64,000 bases of DNA from Paucihalobacter ruber (GTDB taxonomy: Bacteria > Bacteroidota > Bacteroidia > Flavobacteriales > Flavobacteriaceae): positions 372,001 to 436,000 of the forward strand of contig NZ_VHIQ01000002.1 of assembly GCF_006494535.1 (NCBI RefSeq). The letters are read 5' to 3'. Below, in pieces: positions 34,598 to 45,067 of the stretch. Below the pieces are notes generated by a model that was not told the origin of the DNA, did no database searches, and saw only the letters and a list, made by a program, of their open reading frames with translations. The position numbers and the translations under genes were made by a program. Numbering within the stretch: position 1 is the stretch's first letter; each line of letters opens with the position of its first letter.

Positions 34598-35917
34598 ATG
34601 AAATTTAAATTATCCAATTTAGATCAATTCAATTTTAATAGTTTTCAAGTTATTTTTATTAAAGGTTTAGGAATATTAATTACTTATATACTTATTCTTT
34701 TTATCACTAATTTTTTCCCTGAAGAATTAGTTGGCGAATACAATTTTGCTAATAATATACTCCTGATTTTCGGCACAATTTGCTTATTTGGGGCAAATCA
34801 ATCAATTTATCAACTGGGATCAAAAATACTCGTAGATGGTAATACAGCTAATTTAAAAAAGTTATACATAAAATACATGCTGATATCGTTTTGTATTTAT
34901 CTTTTTATTTTGACTTTAACCTTTGTTATTCCAGAAAGTTTATACCAAAAGATTTTAGGAAAGGAAAACATATATCCATTAATAACAAAAACAGTTTCTT
35001 TTGCCTTTGTGTATTTTCTGGCCTCTCTAAATTTTGAAATGTTTAGGATTTTAAATAAAATTAAAGCCTCGGAAATTTATCGAAGTATTTTTAGGTTGGT
35101 GATATTTTTTATTGGTGTTTTGATTATTTATTTTTTAGATTATCAATCGTATTTAGTTGAAGCATTTTTAACCTCTTTTTTATTAACTTCAATAGTAACT
35201 ACTTATTCGGTCTTAAAATTATTAAACCAGAATTCGAAAAATGAGCTAGATCTTTCAATCAATTATAAGAAAATCATTAAAGTCTCCTTGCCAATGTCAA
35301 TAAGTGCCCTTTTTATACTTTTAATGCAGAGCATTGATTCATTCTTCATAATAAAATATAATTCATTTAAAGAACTAGCTTATTATAGCACCGCTATTAG
35401 GATTACTACATTAGTATCCATTGTATTAACATCAATAAATACCATCATTGCCCCTGAAATTTCAGAAAATTTCTTTAAAAAGGATTTCAAAAAACTAAGA
35501 GAAATTATATTTAAAGCTAGTAAATTAAACTTTCTTTTGTCCATTCCATTATTATTGTGCTTATTGCTTTTTCCAAATACAATCTTAGGGTTTTTTGGTG
35601 ATAATTACACCAATGCAAAAATTGCCCTCATTATTCTTTGCGTTGGCCAAATTGTAAACTCATTTTGTGGTTCGGTTGGATTGTATTTAAACATGACCGG
35701 CAAACAAAATGAATTATTGCTTTTACTTTTATTAGCATTAATACTCAATATAATTTTTAATGTTATTTTAGTTCCTAAATATGGCATTAATGGTGCAGCA
35801 ATATCAAGCTGTATTAGTTTAGCTTTTTGGAATATATTGGGTTTAATCTTTATATATTACAAAGACAAAGTTGTTACGTCTTTCAGAATTTATGACAAAG
35901 GAAAAAACACTACCTGA
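34598..35917 (+). CDS. Wzx-type lipid-linked polysaccharide flippase
   Basis: About 12-14 hydrophobic segments in 439 residues, with little soluble sequence, fit the MATE-like/Wzx superfamily; no fixed motif is expected. Wzx moves undecaprenyl-pyrophosphate-linked repeat units across the inner membrane. ATG 34598 is used rather than the TTG 9 bp earlier. The 3' end overlaps the sulfotransferase gene by 26 bp. The strongly AT-rich codon use is shared with its neighbours. Confidence 0.85.
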   Translation: MKFKLSNLDQFNFNSFQVIFIKGLGILITYILILFITNFFPEELVGEYNFANNILLIFGTICLFGANQSIYQLGSKILVDGNTANLKKLYIKYMLISFCIYLFILTLTFVIPESLYQKILGKENIYPLITKTVSFAFVYFLASLNFEMFRILNKIKASEIYRSIFRLVIFFIGVLIIYFLDYQSYLVEAFLTSFLLTSIVTTYSVLKLLNQNSKNELDLSINYKKIIKVSLPMSISALFILLMQSIDSFFIIKYNSFKELAYYSTAIRITTLVSIVLTSINTIIAPEISENFFKKDFKKLREIIFKASKLNFLLSIPLLLCLLLFPNTILGFFGDNYTNAKIALIILCVGQIVNSFCGSVGLYLNMTGKQNELLLLLLLALILNIIFNVILVPKYGINGAAISSCISLAFWNILGLIFIYYKDKVVTSFRIYDKGKNTT

Positions 35918-36806
35918 TTTTTTAATAGTTGGCGCTGCAAAAGCAGGCACAACTTCGTTATTTTACTATTTAGAGGAGCATCCGGAAATCTTTTTGCCTA
36001 AGATTAAGGAGCCAAAATATTTTATGAGTAAAATCTTGAATCTACCGCAAAACGGAAAGGGTGATGATTTGACTCATGAGCTAATGATAAAAAGCCAGAC
36101 AGATTATTTTAGGCTATTTAGCAGCAAATCTTCAACTCAAATATGTGGTGAGGCTAGTGTTGACTATTTATATTACAGTAGAGATGTTATACCACTAATT
36201 AAAGAGAATATTGGCCTGCCTAAAATCATTATTGTTCTGAGAGACCCAACCATAAGGGCCTTTTCAGCCTACAAGCATTTAATTAGAGATGTTAGAGAAA
36301 ATGAAACCTTCGAAGAAGGATTAAAGTTAGAAGACCATAGAATTAAATCCAATTATGAATTTATTTGGCATTATAAAAAGGCAGGGTTGTATTATGAAAA
36401 TGTAAAAGATTACATAGAAGCTTTCCCAAATGTCAAAGTAATAATCTTTGAAGAATTTATTAACAATACCCAAAACACATTAAAAGAATTATATTCATTT
36501 TTGGGGGTTGATTCAGAATTTACACCGCTGTTAAAGAAGAAATACAATGTTACCGGTAAACCTAAAAGCAAAGCACTGCAAAAACTATTAAAAGGAAGCC
36601 CCAATATTTGGCTGAGAAAGGTTTTAAAAAAAACGTTTAACGAGAAAACAAGATCTTTTATGAGAGAAAAATTAGAAGGGTTTAATATCTCTAATTACAA
36701 TCAAGTGATGGAAAAACACACTAAACAGATGCTAATAGACTATTATAAGGACGATAAAAAAAAACTAGAGCAACTCCTTGAAATTAAGCTAAAAAATTGG
36801 TCATGA
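35892..36806 (+). CDS. Sulfotransferase (PAPS-dependent)
   Basis: The 304 residues from ATG 35892 begin PDFLIVGAAKAGTTSLFYYL, whose AAKAGTTSL is the PAPS 5'-phosphosulfate loop. IIIVLRDPTIRAFSAYKHLI is the 3'-phosphate-binding block with RDP-x-RAFSAY. These match the Sulfotransfer_1/3 families. In this locus the acceptor is likely a polysaccharide or its precursor, which is inference. The ATG overlaps the flippase gene by 26 bp. PAPS synthesis genes are not in the window. Confidence 0.87.
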   Translation: MTKEKTLPDFLIVGAAKAGTTSLFYYLEEHPEIFLPKIKEPKYFMSKILNLPQNGKGDDLTHELMIKSQTDYFRLFSSKSSTQICGEASVDYLYYSRDVIPLIKENIGLPKIIIVLRDPTIRAFSAYKHLIRDVRENETFEEGLKLEDHRIKSNYEFIWHYKKAGLYYENVKDYIEAFPNVKVIIFEEFINNTQNTLKELYSFLGVDSEFTPLLKKKYNVTGKPKSKALQKLLKGSPNIWLRKVLKKTFNEKTRSFMREKLEGFNISNYNQVMEKHTKQMLIDYYKDDKKKLEQLLEIKLKNWS

Positions 36807-37987
36807 ATTTATGCTTTATTTGTGACGAATATCCACCTGTATCACACGGCGGAATTGGAACCGTAACAAAGTCTATTGCCGAAGAACTAGTTAGGCAAAA
36901 TCACAATGTTTTTATCGTGGGTATTTTACCAAAATCCTACAAAGGTGAAAAATACGAAGAAGTAAATGGAGTTAAGATATGGAGACTTGATCATGGGATA
37001 TTACTGCCTTTTTTATCAAGAAACACACTACTTTATAAATTATTAAACAAAATTTTTCAAATTGATTTTTTAAATATTAATTCGGTTTGGAAAAAGCAAA
37101 ATAGATTAATCGAAAACCTTGTCAGCGAGTATAATATAGACGTTATTGAGTTCCCCGATTATCGCTTTGCTTTCGAACACCTCACCCTTAAAAACAATGT
37201 CTGGCCAAATATTGACATATTTAAAATCGTTAAATTTCACGGAAGCATTAATTATTTTAATTTGGAAGCTAACCTAAAAATTGATCAAAAGGTATTGAAA
37301 TATGAAACGTCGCTGTATGAATATGCAGATCAACTGGTTTCTGTTAGTGATTATACAAGGCGAAAAATGATGTTATATTATGATTTAAAAAAGGACATTA
37401 AAATTATTCATAATGGACTTGAGATTATAAATAAGGGTGAAGCTATAAAAGAGAATACCGTTATTTTTTCTGGTTCTTTAGTGCCAAAAAAGGGAATAGT
37501 TCCGCTTTTGAAGGCTTGGAATATCGTTTGTAAGCAAAACGACTCTGCGGTTTTAAAACTTTATGGTAAAGGTGTAAAGCATCGCTTTACAAAACACATT
37601 GACCCTAAGAATATGAATAGGGTAAAATTTTTAGGTCACATAAACAAAGAAGACTTAATAAATGAATATACTTCTGCAAAGTTGGCCGTATTTCCTTCAT
37701 TTGCCGAAGCCTTTGCTCTGGGGCCTATGGAGTCCATGATGGCAGGGTGCGCAACAATCTATAGCACTGCAACCTCAGGAATAGAATTGCAAGTAAATGA
37801 AAATGCCGTCTTGTTAGTTAACCCGTATGACGAAGGGCAAATAGCCGAGAAAATACTAAAGGTGCTAAATGATGAGGATTTAAGGCTGAAACTTCAAATA
37901 GAGGGAAGAAAACTAATTGAAAACACTTTCAACATAAGTAGGGTTGTACAAAAACATCTTGATTTATATAAAAGCACAGAATGTTAA
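36803..37987 (+). CDS. Family 4-like glycosyltransferase
   Basis: The 394 residues show MNLCFICDEYPPVSHGGIGT at the N-terminus (GT-B acceptor domain), VFSGSLVPKKGIVPLLKAW and VFPSFAEAFALGPMESMMAG, the E-x7-E type donor-domain motif of GT4. It adds a sugar to the repeat unit; the sugar is unknown. The start ATG overlaps the sulfotransferase TGA (ATGA), and the end overlaps the next gene by 7 bp. Confidence 0.9.
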   Translation: MNLCFICDEYPPVSHGGIGTVTKSIAEELVRQNHNVFIVGILPKSYKGEKYEEVNGVKIWRLDHGILLPFLSRNTLLYKLLNKIFQIDFLNINSVWKKQNRLIENLVSEYNIDVIEFPDYRFAFEHLTLKNNVWPNIDIFKIVKFHGSINYFNLEANLKIDQKVLKYETSLYEYADQLVSVSDYTRRKMMLYYDLKKDIKIIHNGLEIINKGEAIKENTVIFSGSLVPKKGIVPLLKAWNIVCKQNDSAVLKLYGKGVKHRFTKHIDPKNMNRVKFLGHINKEDLINEYTSAKLAVFPSFAEAFALGPMESMMAGCATIYSTATSGIELQVNENAVLLVNPYDEGQIAEKILKVLNDEDLRLKLQIEGRKLIENTFNISRVVQKHLDLYKSTEC

Positions 37988-39402
37988 AAGCCGTTAGTAA
38001 CACGATATTTAAGTTAATATTACTATCCATTTTTTTAATTCCCCTGACAATCTCAGATAAAAGGTTGTTTTTGAATTTAGGGGAGTTTAGAAATGAAACA
38101 TATATATATCCATTGTTACTTGGGTTTATATGCTTTGGATTTTATTTGTTGTTAAAAGGCGTAATCAACTTACCCTTAAAATCCATTTTTTTTCAAATCT
38201 TAATTTTGCTGTCTCTATGGTTTTTGGCTACATTTATTATTTCATTTCCAAGTATTGCAACCAATGATTTTAAAGGAATAAACGGTATAGCCAGGTTCTT
38301 AAGGCAATATTTTTCCGCGATATTTTCAATAATATTAACCCCCGTGGTCTTGTATAATATTTTTAACAATTATGAAACAAAAACTATTTTTAAAAAAATT
38401 GAAAAGGTAATAGAAGCAAGTTTAATTGTAGTCTTTTGCTTCGCAATGATTGAATTTGCATCTATAGTTTTAAACAGCAATGCGGCTCATGGCATTATTG
38501 TTTGGATAAACAGAAATTTTCCTCTTGTATTTATTAGTGAAGATATATATCTTAAACGAGTATCTTCAATATCACATGAACCTCCTTTTCTGGGTATGTA
38601 TCTTATATTTGTTACTCCATGGATTTTGAAGGGGCTGGTAACCAATTCAAAAAAATGGAAGTACACATTGTTTTTAATCATGATTTTAATATTGGCCCTG
38701 ATTTCTAAATCAAGAGCGGCGCAATTATTCTGTTTAATAGAAATACTTTTGTTCACGGTCATATTAGTTCTAAGTAAAAAATCTTTTCTCCAAAAATTCA
38801 TACTTACAACAATGCTCTTTTTACTCATCACACCTTTTTTGTTTTTGTGGAAGGGAGATGCGATTTTTAAAGATATAGGAGACAGAATAGATTCTTTTAA
38901 AATAGTAAAAAACCTAGAGGACAACAATTCAAATAAAACAAGACTTGGGACGATAATTGCAGGATTAGAAACTTTTATTGAGCATCCAATTGCTGGAGTA
39001 GGTTATGGTCAGCAAGGATATTATTTAATCGATAAATACCCAGTATGGGCTGTTGAGGGCAACTGGGAGATAGAAAGATACCTTAATGAAGATGAACCAA
39101 ACTATCCACCCGGTTTTAACTTTTATGTGAGGCTGCTTTCAGAAACGGGAATAGTAGGCTTCTTATTGTTTTCCCTTTTTATTTTCTATTTGATTTTCTT
39201 TTGTTTTAAAAGATATTCTTTTACGAAAGACATTCACTATTTGTTATTTTTTACGATTTTTGTTGGCTTTGCAATTAACTGGATGCAAATTGATACACCT
39301 AGGATCTATGGTTTTTGGATTACCTTAGCTATATTATGGGTTTATCTTAAAGAAGAAAAAAAGCATAATGAAAGAATTAATAATTCTAATACCTCATTAT
39401 AA
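37981..39402 (+). CDS. O-antigen polymerase/ligase-like membrane protein 1 (Wzy or WaaL type)
   Basis: The 473 residues have about 11-12 hydrophobic segments and a periplasmic loop near residues 315-375 with ETFIEHPIAGVGYGQQGYY, the HPxxGxG motif of the Wzy_C/ligase family. Wzy joins repeat units and WaaL transfers them to lipid A; sequence alone does not tell which. A second such protein lies at 40162. It overlaps its neighbours at both ends. Confidence 0.8.
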   Translation: MLKAVSNTIFKLILLSIFLIPLTISDKRLFLNLGEFRNETYIYPLLLGFICFGFYLLLKGVINLPLKSIFFQILILLSLWFLATFIISFPSIATNDFKGINGIARFLRQYFSAIFSIILTPVVLYNIFNNYETKTIFKKIEKVIEASLIVVFCFAMIEFASIVLNSNAAHGIIVWINRNFPLVFISEDIYLKRVSSISHEPPFLGMYLIFVTPWILKGLVTNSKKWKYTLFLIMILILALISKSRAAQLFCLIEILLFTVILVLSKKSFLQKFILTTMLFLLITPFLFLWKGDAIFKDIGDRIDSFKIVKNLEDNNSNKTRLGTIIAGLETFIEHPIAGVGYGQQGYYLIDKYPVWAVEGNWEIERYLNEDEPNYPPGFNFYVRLLSETGIVGFLLFSLFIFYLIFFCFKRYSFTKDIHYLLFFTIFVGFAINWMQIDTPRIYGFWITLAILWVYLKEEKKHNERINNSNTSL

Positions 39403-40165
39403 TAACATAGAAGGTTTATATAGCTCAATAAGGTCTATTGAGGAATCTTTTAAAATTGATCTAATGGTTGTTGATGATGGCAGCAAGATAAAACCTTCCA
39501 TTATCGATTTAAAGAAAAATTACAATCAGGGTGAAATCATTTTCGAGGCCTTACCCGTTAATCAAGGTATAGAGTCGGTTTTAAACTATGGTTTAAAAAA
39601 AATAGTAGACTTAAACTATAAGTACATCGGAAGGCTTGACTGCGGAGATTTGTGTCACAAAAATAAATTTTTAATACAACTTAACTATTTGTCCCAAAAT
39701 CAAGACATTATGCTGTTGGGGACCCAAGTGAATTTTATAGGTTCAGAAAATAAAAAAATCTTATACAAATCAAACTTACCAACTACCTACCAAAAAATTA
39801 AAAAGGAGTTCTATGTAAATTGTGTTATAATCCATCCAACAGTGGTATTTAGGACTCAAATTCTTAACACAACCGGATTCTACCCGACAGAATATAAGGC
39901 CGCCGAGGATTATGCATTCTTTTTTAAGATCCTTAAGAAATATAAAGTTGAAAATCTCAATGAGGTTCTTGTAGATGTTATCTTTGATGAAAATGGTATT
40001 TCGTTTAAAAGTAGAAAAACCCAAATAAAAAGTAAAATTAAAATCATCAAAGATAATTTTTACATTGGGTTTTGCCCGATTTATGGGATTCTAAGAAACA
40101 GTATACTGTTGTATATGCCACATAGTTTATTAATTTTAATAAAGAAGAATTTTTTTAAGAAGTGA
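39368..40165 (+). CDS. Family 2 glycosyltransferase
   Basis: The 265-residue GT-A protein starts MKELIILIPHYNNIEGLYSS and shows MVVDDGSKI, GRLDCGDLCH (DXD-like) and ILNTTGFYPTEYKAAEDYAF, the later GT2 acceptor/donor motif. It adds one sugar of the repeat unit. It overlaps the upstream polymerase gene by 35 bp and the next gene by 4 bp, showing tight translational coupling. Confidence 0.9.
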   Translation: MKELIILIPHYNNIEGLYSSIRSIEESFKIDLMVVDDGSKIKPSIIDLKKNYNQGEIIFEALPVNQGIESVLNYGLKKIVDLNYKYIGRLDCGDLCHKNKFLIQLNYLSQNQDIMLLGTQVNFIGSENKKILYKSNLPTTYQKIKKEFYVNCVIIHPTVVFRTQILNTTGFYPTEYKAAEDYAFFFKILKKYKVENLNEVLVDVIFDENGISFKSRKTQIKSKIKIIKDNFYIGFCPIYGILRNSILLYMPHSLLILIKKNFFKK

Positions 40166-41361
40166 AGATTGTAAATAAAATTTATATTGTAATCTTATGT
40201 CTATTATGTGCCTCCATACCATTTGAAAATCACATAAGGATAGTACCAAATTTATTACTCATCACTTTATGCATTTTGTTTCCTTTTAATATAGAGAAAA
40301 GCGACTTTAAAGTCTTAAAAAGCAAGGCTTATATCATGCTTTTGGTCCTAATTGCTTATATTGGAATTCGTTCATGTTTTGTTGCTGAGAATGCTGACGA
40401 TATCAATTTTATCAAAAAAATTTTATTAGCACTCATATTGCCAATTGTTTTTCTTCCTGTGAAAGATAAATCGCCAATAATAAAAGCTTTTATTTTTAGC
40501 GTGTTTTTTTGTGTCCTAATATCTTTTTTCAATCTGATAGTATATATCTCAGAATCAAAAAGCTTTAATTTCACAAACGGCGATATTATTAATGATGTTT
40601 TAATCGTAGAAAGACTCTATCTTGGGTTTTTATGCTGTATTAGTTTTGCATTATCCTTTGTATTATATAAAGAATCCAGTCAAAACTTAAAAAGCTTATT
40701 AGTATTTAATATTATTATATGTTTTTCGTTCTTGGTCATTATTTCAGCGAGGATAGGGCTTATATCAATTGTATTTATAAGTTTATACTACTTTTATAGC
40801 CTTTTTAGTATAAGAAAAGCCATTTTTGCAACAATTTTACTTGTTACTTCTATTATTGTTGTATTTCAGTTTAATCATAATTTAAGAAATAGGGTTTTTT
40901 ACAGCAACGACATTCATGAAAATTATTTTTTTAAATTAAAGGAATGGGAACCCAGAATTGTGATTTGGGAATGCGGCTACAAAATATTTAATAACATGGA
41001 CAATCCTTTTCTTGGGCAAGGCCTTTATTACACCAAAAATAATCTTGTAAAATGTTATTCTTATACTATAGAGAAAGAAGATAGGAAAAAGTTTTTTTTA
41101 GAAAAACAATATAATACACATAACCAATTTATAGATTTAACATTGAATTACGGCCTTTTAGCGCTTTTTATCTTCCTTGCGTTTTTATCAGCCCTCTTTT
41201 ATCAAGCAAAAAATAATTTTAGGCTAATATCCCTTTTGTTCCTCTTGCTGTTTTTTGGATTTGTAGAAAATTTTTTTCACCGCCAAATCGGGGTATATTT
41301 GTTTTCACTTATTATTATGTTCATTATTAACAAAAAAATTGCTTTAAATTTAAATGAATAA
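40162..41361 (+). CDS. O-antigen polymerase/ligase-like membrane protein 2 (Wzy or WaaL type)
   Basis: The start GTG 40162 overlaps the glycosyltransferase stop (GTGA). The 399 residues have about 10 hydrophobic segments and a loop (about residues 255-320) containing GLYYTKNNLVKCYSYT and KQYNTHNQFIDLTLNYGLLAL, the H-N-x-F-x-D-x-x-x-x-x-G motif of O-antigen ligase-like proteins. One of the two such proteins is probably polymerase and the other ligase, or one makes a second polymer. Confidence 0.8.
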   Translation: MKIVNKIYIVILCLLCASIPFENHIRIVPNLLLITLCILFPFNIEKSDFKVLKSKAYIMLLVLIAYIGIRSCFVAENADDINFIKKILLALILPIVFLPVKDKSPIIKAFIFSVFFCVLISFFNLIVYISESKSFNFTNGDIINDVLIVERLYLGFLCCISFALSFVLYKESSQNLKSLLVFNIIICFSFLVIISARIGLISIVFISLYYFYSLFSIRKAIFATILLVTSIIVVFQFNHNLRNRVFYSNDIHENYFFKLKEWEPRIVIWECGYKIFNNMDNPFLGQGLYYTKNNLVKCYSYTIEKEDRKKFFLEKQYNTHNQFIDLTLNYGLLALFIFLAFLSALFYQAKNNFRLISLLFLLLFFGFVENFFHRQIGVYLFSLIIMFIINKKIALNLNE

Positions 41362-42487
41362 AGTAAAAATCGCTCACATAGTACATTCTGTTGGAGGGGT
41401 AGATGTTTCTTTAAGGCTTATTCTAGAAAGTATTGATCCTTGTAATTTTGAAAGTATAGTAATTCATGGCACAGGCGATGCAAAGTCAGCATTCATAGAT
41501 AAAAATGGCAAATCAATTTCAGAATTTAAACTCCCACTTCAAAGAAATATTAGTATAATCAGGGATTGTAAATGTTTAATCCACACAATTAAAATATTAA
41601 AAAGGCATAGACCGGATATAATTCATGGACATAGTGCAAAAGGCGGGATAATCGCTAAATTGGTTGGATATAATTTAAAAATTCCAGTATTACATACACC
41701 ACAGGCATATTCTTATTTATCAGCCTCTAATAAACTCAAGAAGAGTGTTTATCTATTGATTGAAAAAATGATTTCATTTAGAGGAAACAAAATACTAGCC
41801 TCATCTAATTCAGAAAAAAACAGAGCCTTATTTGAGGTTGGTTATCCTGAAAACAGAGTGCTGTTATTTAATAATTCGATACGACCGATAGTTAAAATTC
41901 AATCCTTAAGTATTAATAAAACTTGGCCAGATGAGTACATATGCTCTGTTGGAAGACCATCTTATCAAAAGAATATTGAGTTGATGCTGGATGTTCTTGT
42001 CAATCTTAAAAATAAAAAGAATAATATTCACCTAGTTTTGATGGGGGTTGGTTTTCATTCTCCCAATCTGAGAATTGTTAAGAATAAAATAAGACGATTA
42101 AATTTAGAAAGCAATATAACCTTATTAGAATGGACGTCTAGAGAGGATATTTTTAATATTATAAAAAATTCGCAACTCTATCTATCTACAGCTAGATATG
42201 AAGGTCTACCTTATTCAATAATAGAGAGTTTAGCACTTGCAAAGCCAATTGTGGCAACTAATGTCGATGGGAATCGAGACCTAGTAATCGATAATTATAA
42301 CGGAAGATTAATACGTAATGAAAATGTTAGTGCATTATCAAAATCTGTTATGGAGATAATAAACTCTGAGGATTTAAAGCAAAAATATTCACTCAACTCA
42401 TTAAAATTATTTAATGAGAACTTTAATATTTTAAATAATATTAATCAATTAGAAAACATTTATAAAAAAACTGCGAGATACTTATGA
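41354..42487 (+). CDS. Family 4-like glycosyltransferase
   Basis: The 377 residues start VKIAHIVHSVGGVDVSLRLI, with RPDIIHGHSAKGGIIAKLVG in the N-domain. SVGRPSYQKNIELMLDVLVN and YLSTARYEGLPYSIIESLAL in the donor domain are GT4/GT1 family motifs with the conserved E-x7-E. It is translated from an ATG 8 bp inside the preceding gene. It ends the AT-rich block; the next gene has a 162-bp leader. Confidence 0.9.
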   Translation: MNKVKIAHIVHSVGGVDVSLRLILESIDPCNFESIVIHGTGDAKSAFIDKNGKSISEFKLPLQRNISIIRDCKCLIHTIKILKRHRPDIIHGHSAKGGIIAKLVGYNLKIPVLHTPQAYSYLSASNKLKKSVYLLIEKMISFRGNKILASSNSEKNRALFEVGYPENRVLLFNNSIRPIVKIQSLSINKTWPDEYICSVGRPSYQKNIELMLDVLVNLKNKKNNIHLVLMGVGFHSPNLRIVKNKIRRLNLESNITLLEWTSREDIFNIIKNSQLYLSTARYEGLPYSIIESLALAKPIVATNVDGNRDLVIDNYNGRLIRNENVSALSKSVMEIINSEDLKQKYSLNSLKLFNENFNILNNINQLENIYKKTARYL

Positions 42488-42649
42488 ATTAATACATGGA
42501 CAACGGATACTTTTTTAATATATCATCATTTTGGAAGATTCTTTAACATAAAAATAATCTCAAATTGGATTATCGTTTTGCATTTCTAAACAATCTATTT
42601 GCAAACACCAAGATTTACACTACTTTTACCTTTTTAAAAATTTAACTAA

Positions 42650-44056
42650 ATGAAAATAAAATCAATATGCTGTATAGGCGCCGGATATGTCGGCGGCCCA
42701 ACCATGGCAGTTATTGCCCAAAAATGCCCTAATGTTAAGGTAACCGTGGTAGATATTAACGAAGCCAGGATTGCTGCCTGGAATAATGAAGATTTAAGTA
42801 AACTTCCGGTATACGAACCGGGTTTAGATGCCATCGTTAAAGACGCCAGAGGCCGAAACCTTTTCTTTTCAACTAATGTAGATGCTGCCATTGATGAGGC
42901 AGACACCATTTTCATTTCGGTGAATACCCCTACTAAAACCTATGGTAAAGGTAAAGGCATGGCTGCCGACTTAAAATACATTGAACTTTGCGCCCGACAA
43001 ATTGCACGTGTTGCCAAAGAAGATAAAATAGTGGTTGAAAAATCTACTTTACCCGTTAGAACTGCCTCTGCCATTAAAAGTATTTTAGATAACACAGGTA
43101 ATGGTGTGCAATTTCAAATACTGTCAAACCCCGAGTTTTTAGCAGAAGGAACGGCGATTGAAGATTTATTAAAACCCGATCGTGTGTTGATTGGTGGTGA
43201 AATGACAGCTGAAGGTGAAAAGGCCATGCAAGCATTGGTTGATTTATACGCCAGTTGGGTAAATAGAGATCATATTTTAACAACCAATGTGTGGTCGTCA
43301 GAATTGTCTAAACTAACAGCAAATGCGTTTTTAGCGCAACGGGTGTCATCAATCAACGCCATGTCTGAAATTTGCGAAAAAACCGGCGCCAACGTTGCTG
43401 AAGTTTCCAAAGCCATTGGTATGGATAGCCGAATTGGCCCAAAATTTCTCAGTTCCTCTGTTGGTTTTGGTGGTTCGTGCTTTCAAAAAGACATCCTTAA
43501 TTTGGTATATATCGCCAAGTCTTACGGCCTTGATGAGGTAGCAAATTACTGGGAACAGGTAGTTTTAATGAACAACCATCAAAAAAACAGATTTTCAGAT
43601 AATATTATCAATACGCTCTACAATACAGTTTCAGGAAAAAAGATTACTTTCTTGGGTTGGGCTTTTAAAAAAGACACCAACGACACCAGAGAATCTGCGG
43701 CAATTACTGTAGCTGATAATTTGTTAAATGAACACGCCAAAATAACGGTTTATGATCCAAAAGTTAGCGAAGAGCAAATCTTCTCAGATTTAGAGTATTT
43801 AAATTCAAGAGATCCCAAACAGAATAGAGCGCTATTGAAAGTAGAAAAAGATCCTTATTTAGCTATGAAAGATGCCCATGCCATTGCAATTTTAACAGAA
43901 TGGGATGAGTTTAAAGCATACAACTGGCAAAAAATATACGATCATATGTTGAAACCGGCATTTATTTTTGATGGCCGAAGGTTATTAGACCATGAAATGC
44001 TAAAATCTATTGGTTTTGAATGTTACGAAATTGGCACCGGAAACGCCAGCCAATAA
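42650..44056 (+). CDS. UDP-glucose 6-dehydrogenase
   Basis: Ugd oxidises UDP-glucose twice to UDP-glucuronate. The 468 residues begin [18 protein letters not shown] (NAD motif) and carry [16 protein letters not shown] with the catalytic Cys. The [15 protein letters not shown] stretch and the total length resemble eukaryotic-type UGDH more than the short bacterial Ugd. Base composition returns to the genome norm here. UDP-glucuronate feeds the next gene. Confidence 0.95.
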   Translation: MKIKSICCIGAGYVGGPTMAVIAQKCPNVKVTVVDINEARIAAWNNEDLSKLPVYEPGLDAIVKDARGRNLFFSTNVDAAIDEADTIFISVNTPTKTYGKGKGMAADLKYIELCARQIARVAKEDKIVVEKSTLPVRTASAIKSILDNTGNGVQFQILSNPEFLAEGTAIEDLLKPDRVLIGGEMTAEGEKAMQALVDLYASWVNRDHILTTNVWSSELSKLTANAFLAQRVSSINAMSEICEKTGANVAEVSKAIGMDSRIGPKFLSSSVGFGGSCFQKDILNLVYIAKSYGLDEVANYWEQVVLMNNHQKNRFSDNIINTLYNTVSGKKITFLGWAFKKDTNDTRESAAITVADNLLNEHAKITVYDPKVSEEQIFSDLEYLNSRDPKQNRALLKVEKDPYLAMKDAHAIAILTEWDEFKAYNWQKIYDHMLKPAFIFDGRRLLDHEMLKSIGFECYEIGTGNASQ

Positions 44057-44080
44057 ATTACCAACTCTTACAGAAAAAAA

Positions 44081-45067
44081 ATGAAAACAGTTTTAATAAC
44101 AGGTGCCGCCGGGTTTTTAGGGTCGCATTTATGTGACAGATTTATAAAAGAAGGGTTTAAAGTGATAGGAATGGATAATCTTATCACCGGAGACCTTAAA
44201 AATATAGAGCACCTTTTTCCTTTAGAACATTTTGAGTTCTACCATCATGATGTGTCTAAATTTGTTCATGTGCCCGGAAAGCTAGATTACATTTTACACT
44301 TTGCCTCTCCGGCTAGCCCTATCGATTATTTAAAAATTCCTATTCAAACTTTAAAGGTAGGATCATTAGGCACCCACAATTTATTGGGTTTAGCCAAGGT
44401 GAAAAATGCCAGAATATTAATCGCATCCACTTCTGAGGTTTACGGCGATCCTTTGGTGCATCCGCAAAGCGAAGACTATTATGGCAACGTTAATACCATT
44501 GGCCCGCGCGGGGTTTATGACGAAGCCAAACGCTTTCAGGAATCCATTACCATGGCTTACCACAGGTTTCACGGTTTGGAGACTAGAATAGTTAGAATTT
44601 TTAACACCTACGGACCAAGAATGAGATTAAACGACGGTAGAGTAATTCCGGCATTTATGGGTCAGGCCTTAAGAGGCGAAGATTTAACTATTTTTGGAGA
44701 TGGTTCACAAACAAGATCTTTTTGTTATGTCGACGATCAGGTTGAAGGTATTTTTAGATTGCTGTTTAGCGATTATTCATATCCCGTAAATATTGGCAAC
44801 CCTCATGAAATTAGTATTAGAGATTTTGCCGAGGAAATTATTAAATTAACAGGCACTAACCAAAAAGTTATTTATAAAGATCTTCCTGCAGACGACCCCA
44901 TGCAAAGACAACCTGATATAACATTAGCTAAAAAATTATTAGACTGGTCGCCAAAAGTAGACAGGTCAATAGGAATGAAGATTACTTTTGATTACTTTAA
45001 AAATCTTTCTGAAGAAGAACTATACAGGAGCGAACATAAAGACTTTACAAATCATATTAAACGGTAG
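44081..45067 (+). CDS. UDP-glucuronate decarboxylase (UDP-xylose synthase)
   Basis: This SDR enzyme turns UDP-glucuronate into UDP-xylose. [16 protein letters not shown] is the NAD motif, and the conserved stretch [19 protein letters not shown] includes the YxxxK pair and the GPR-x-x-YDEAKR signature of UXS. The substrate-site [17 protein letters not shown] block is present. Length 328 is standard. It follows ugd by 24 bp and overlaps the next gene by one base. Confidence 0.94.
   Translation: MKTVLITGAAGFLGSHLCDRFIKEGFKVIGMDNLITGDLKNIEHLFPLEHFEFYHHDVSKFVHVPGKLDYILHFASPASPIDYLKIPIQTLKVGSLGTHNLLGLAKVKNARILIASTSEVYGDPLVHPQSEDYYGNVNTIGPRGVYDEAKRFQESITMAYHRFHGLETRIVRIFNTYGPRMRLNDGRVIPAFMGQALRGEDLTIFGDGSQTRSFCYVDDQVEGIFRLLFSDYSYPVNIGNPHEISIRDFAEEIIKLTGTNQKVIYKDLPADDPMQRQPDITLAKKLLDWSPKVDRSIGMKITFDYFKNLSEEELYRSEHKDFTNHIKR

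Noticed and set aside
38487-38927. 146-residue minus-strand ORF
   Set aside because: It lies wholly inside the polymerase-like gene, which has clear membrane segments and a family motif; no own promoter or homology was recognised.
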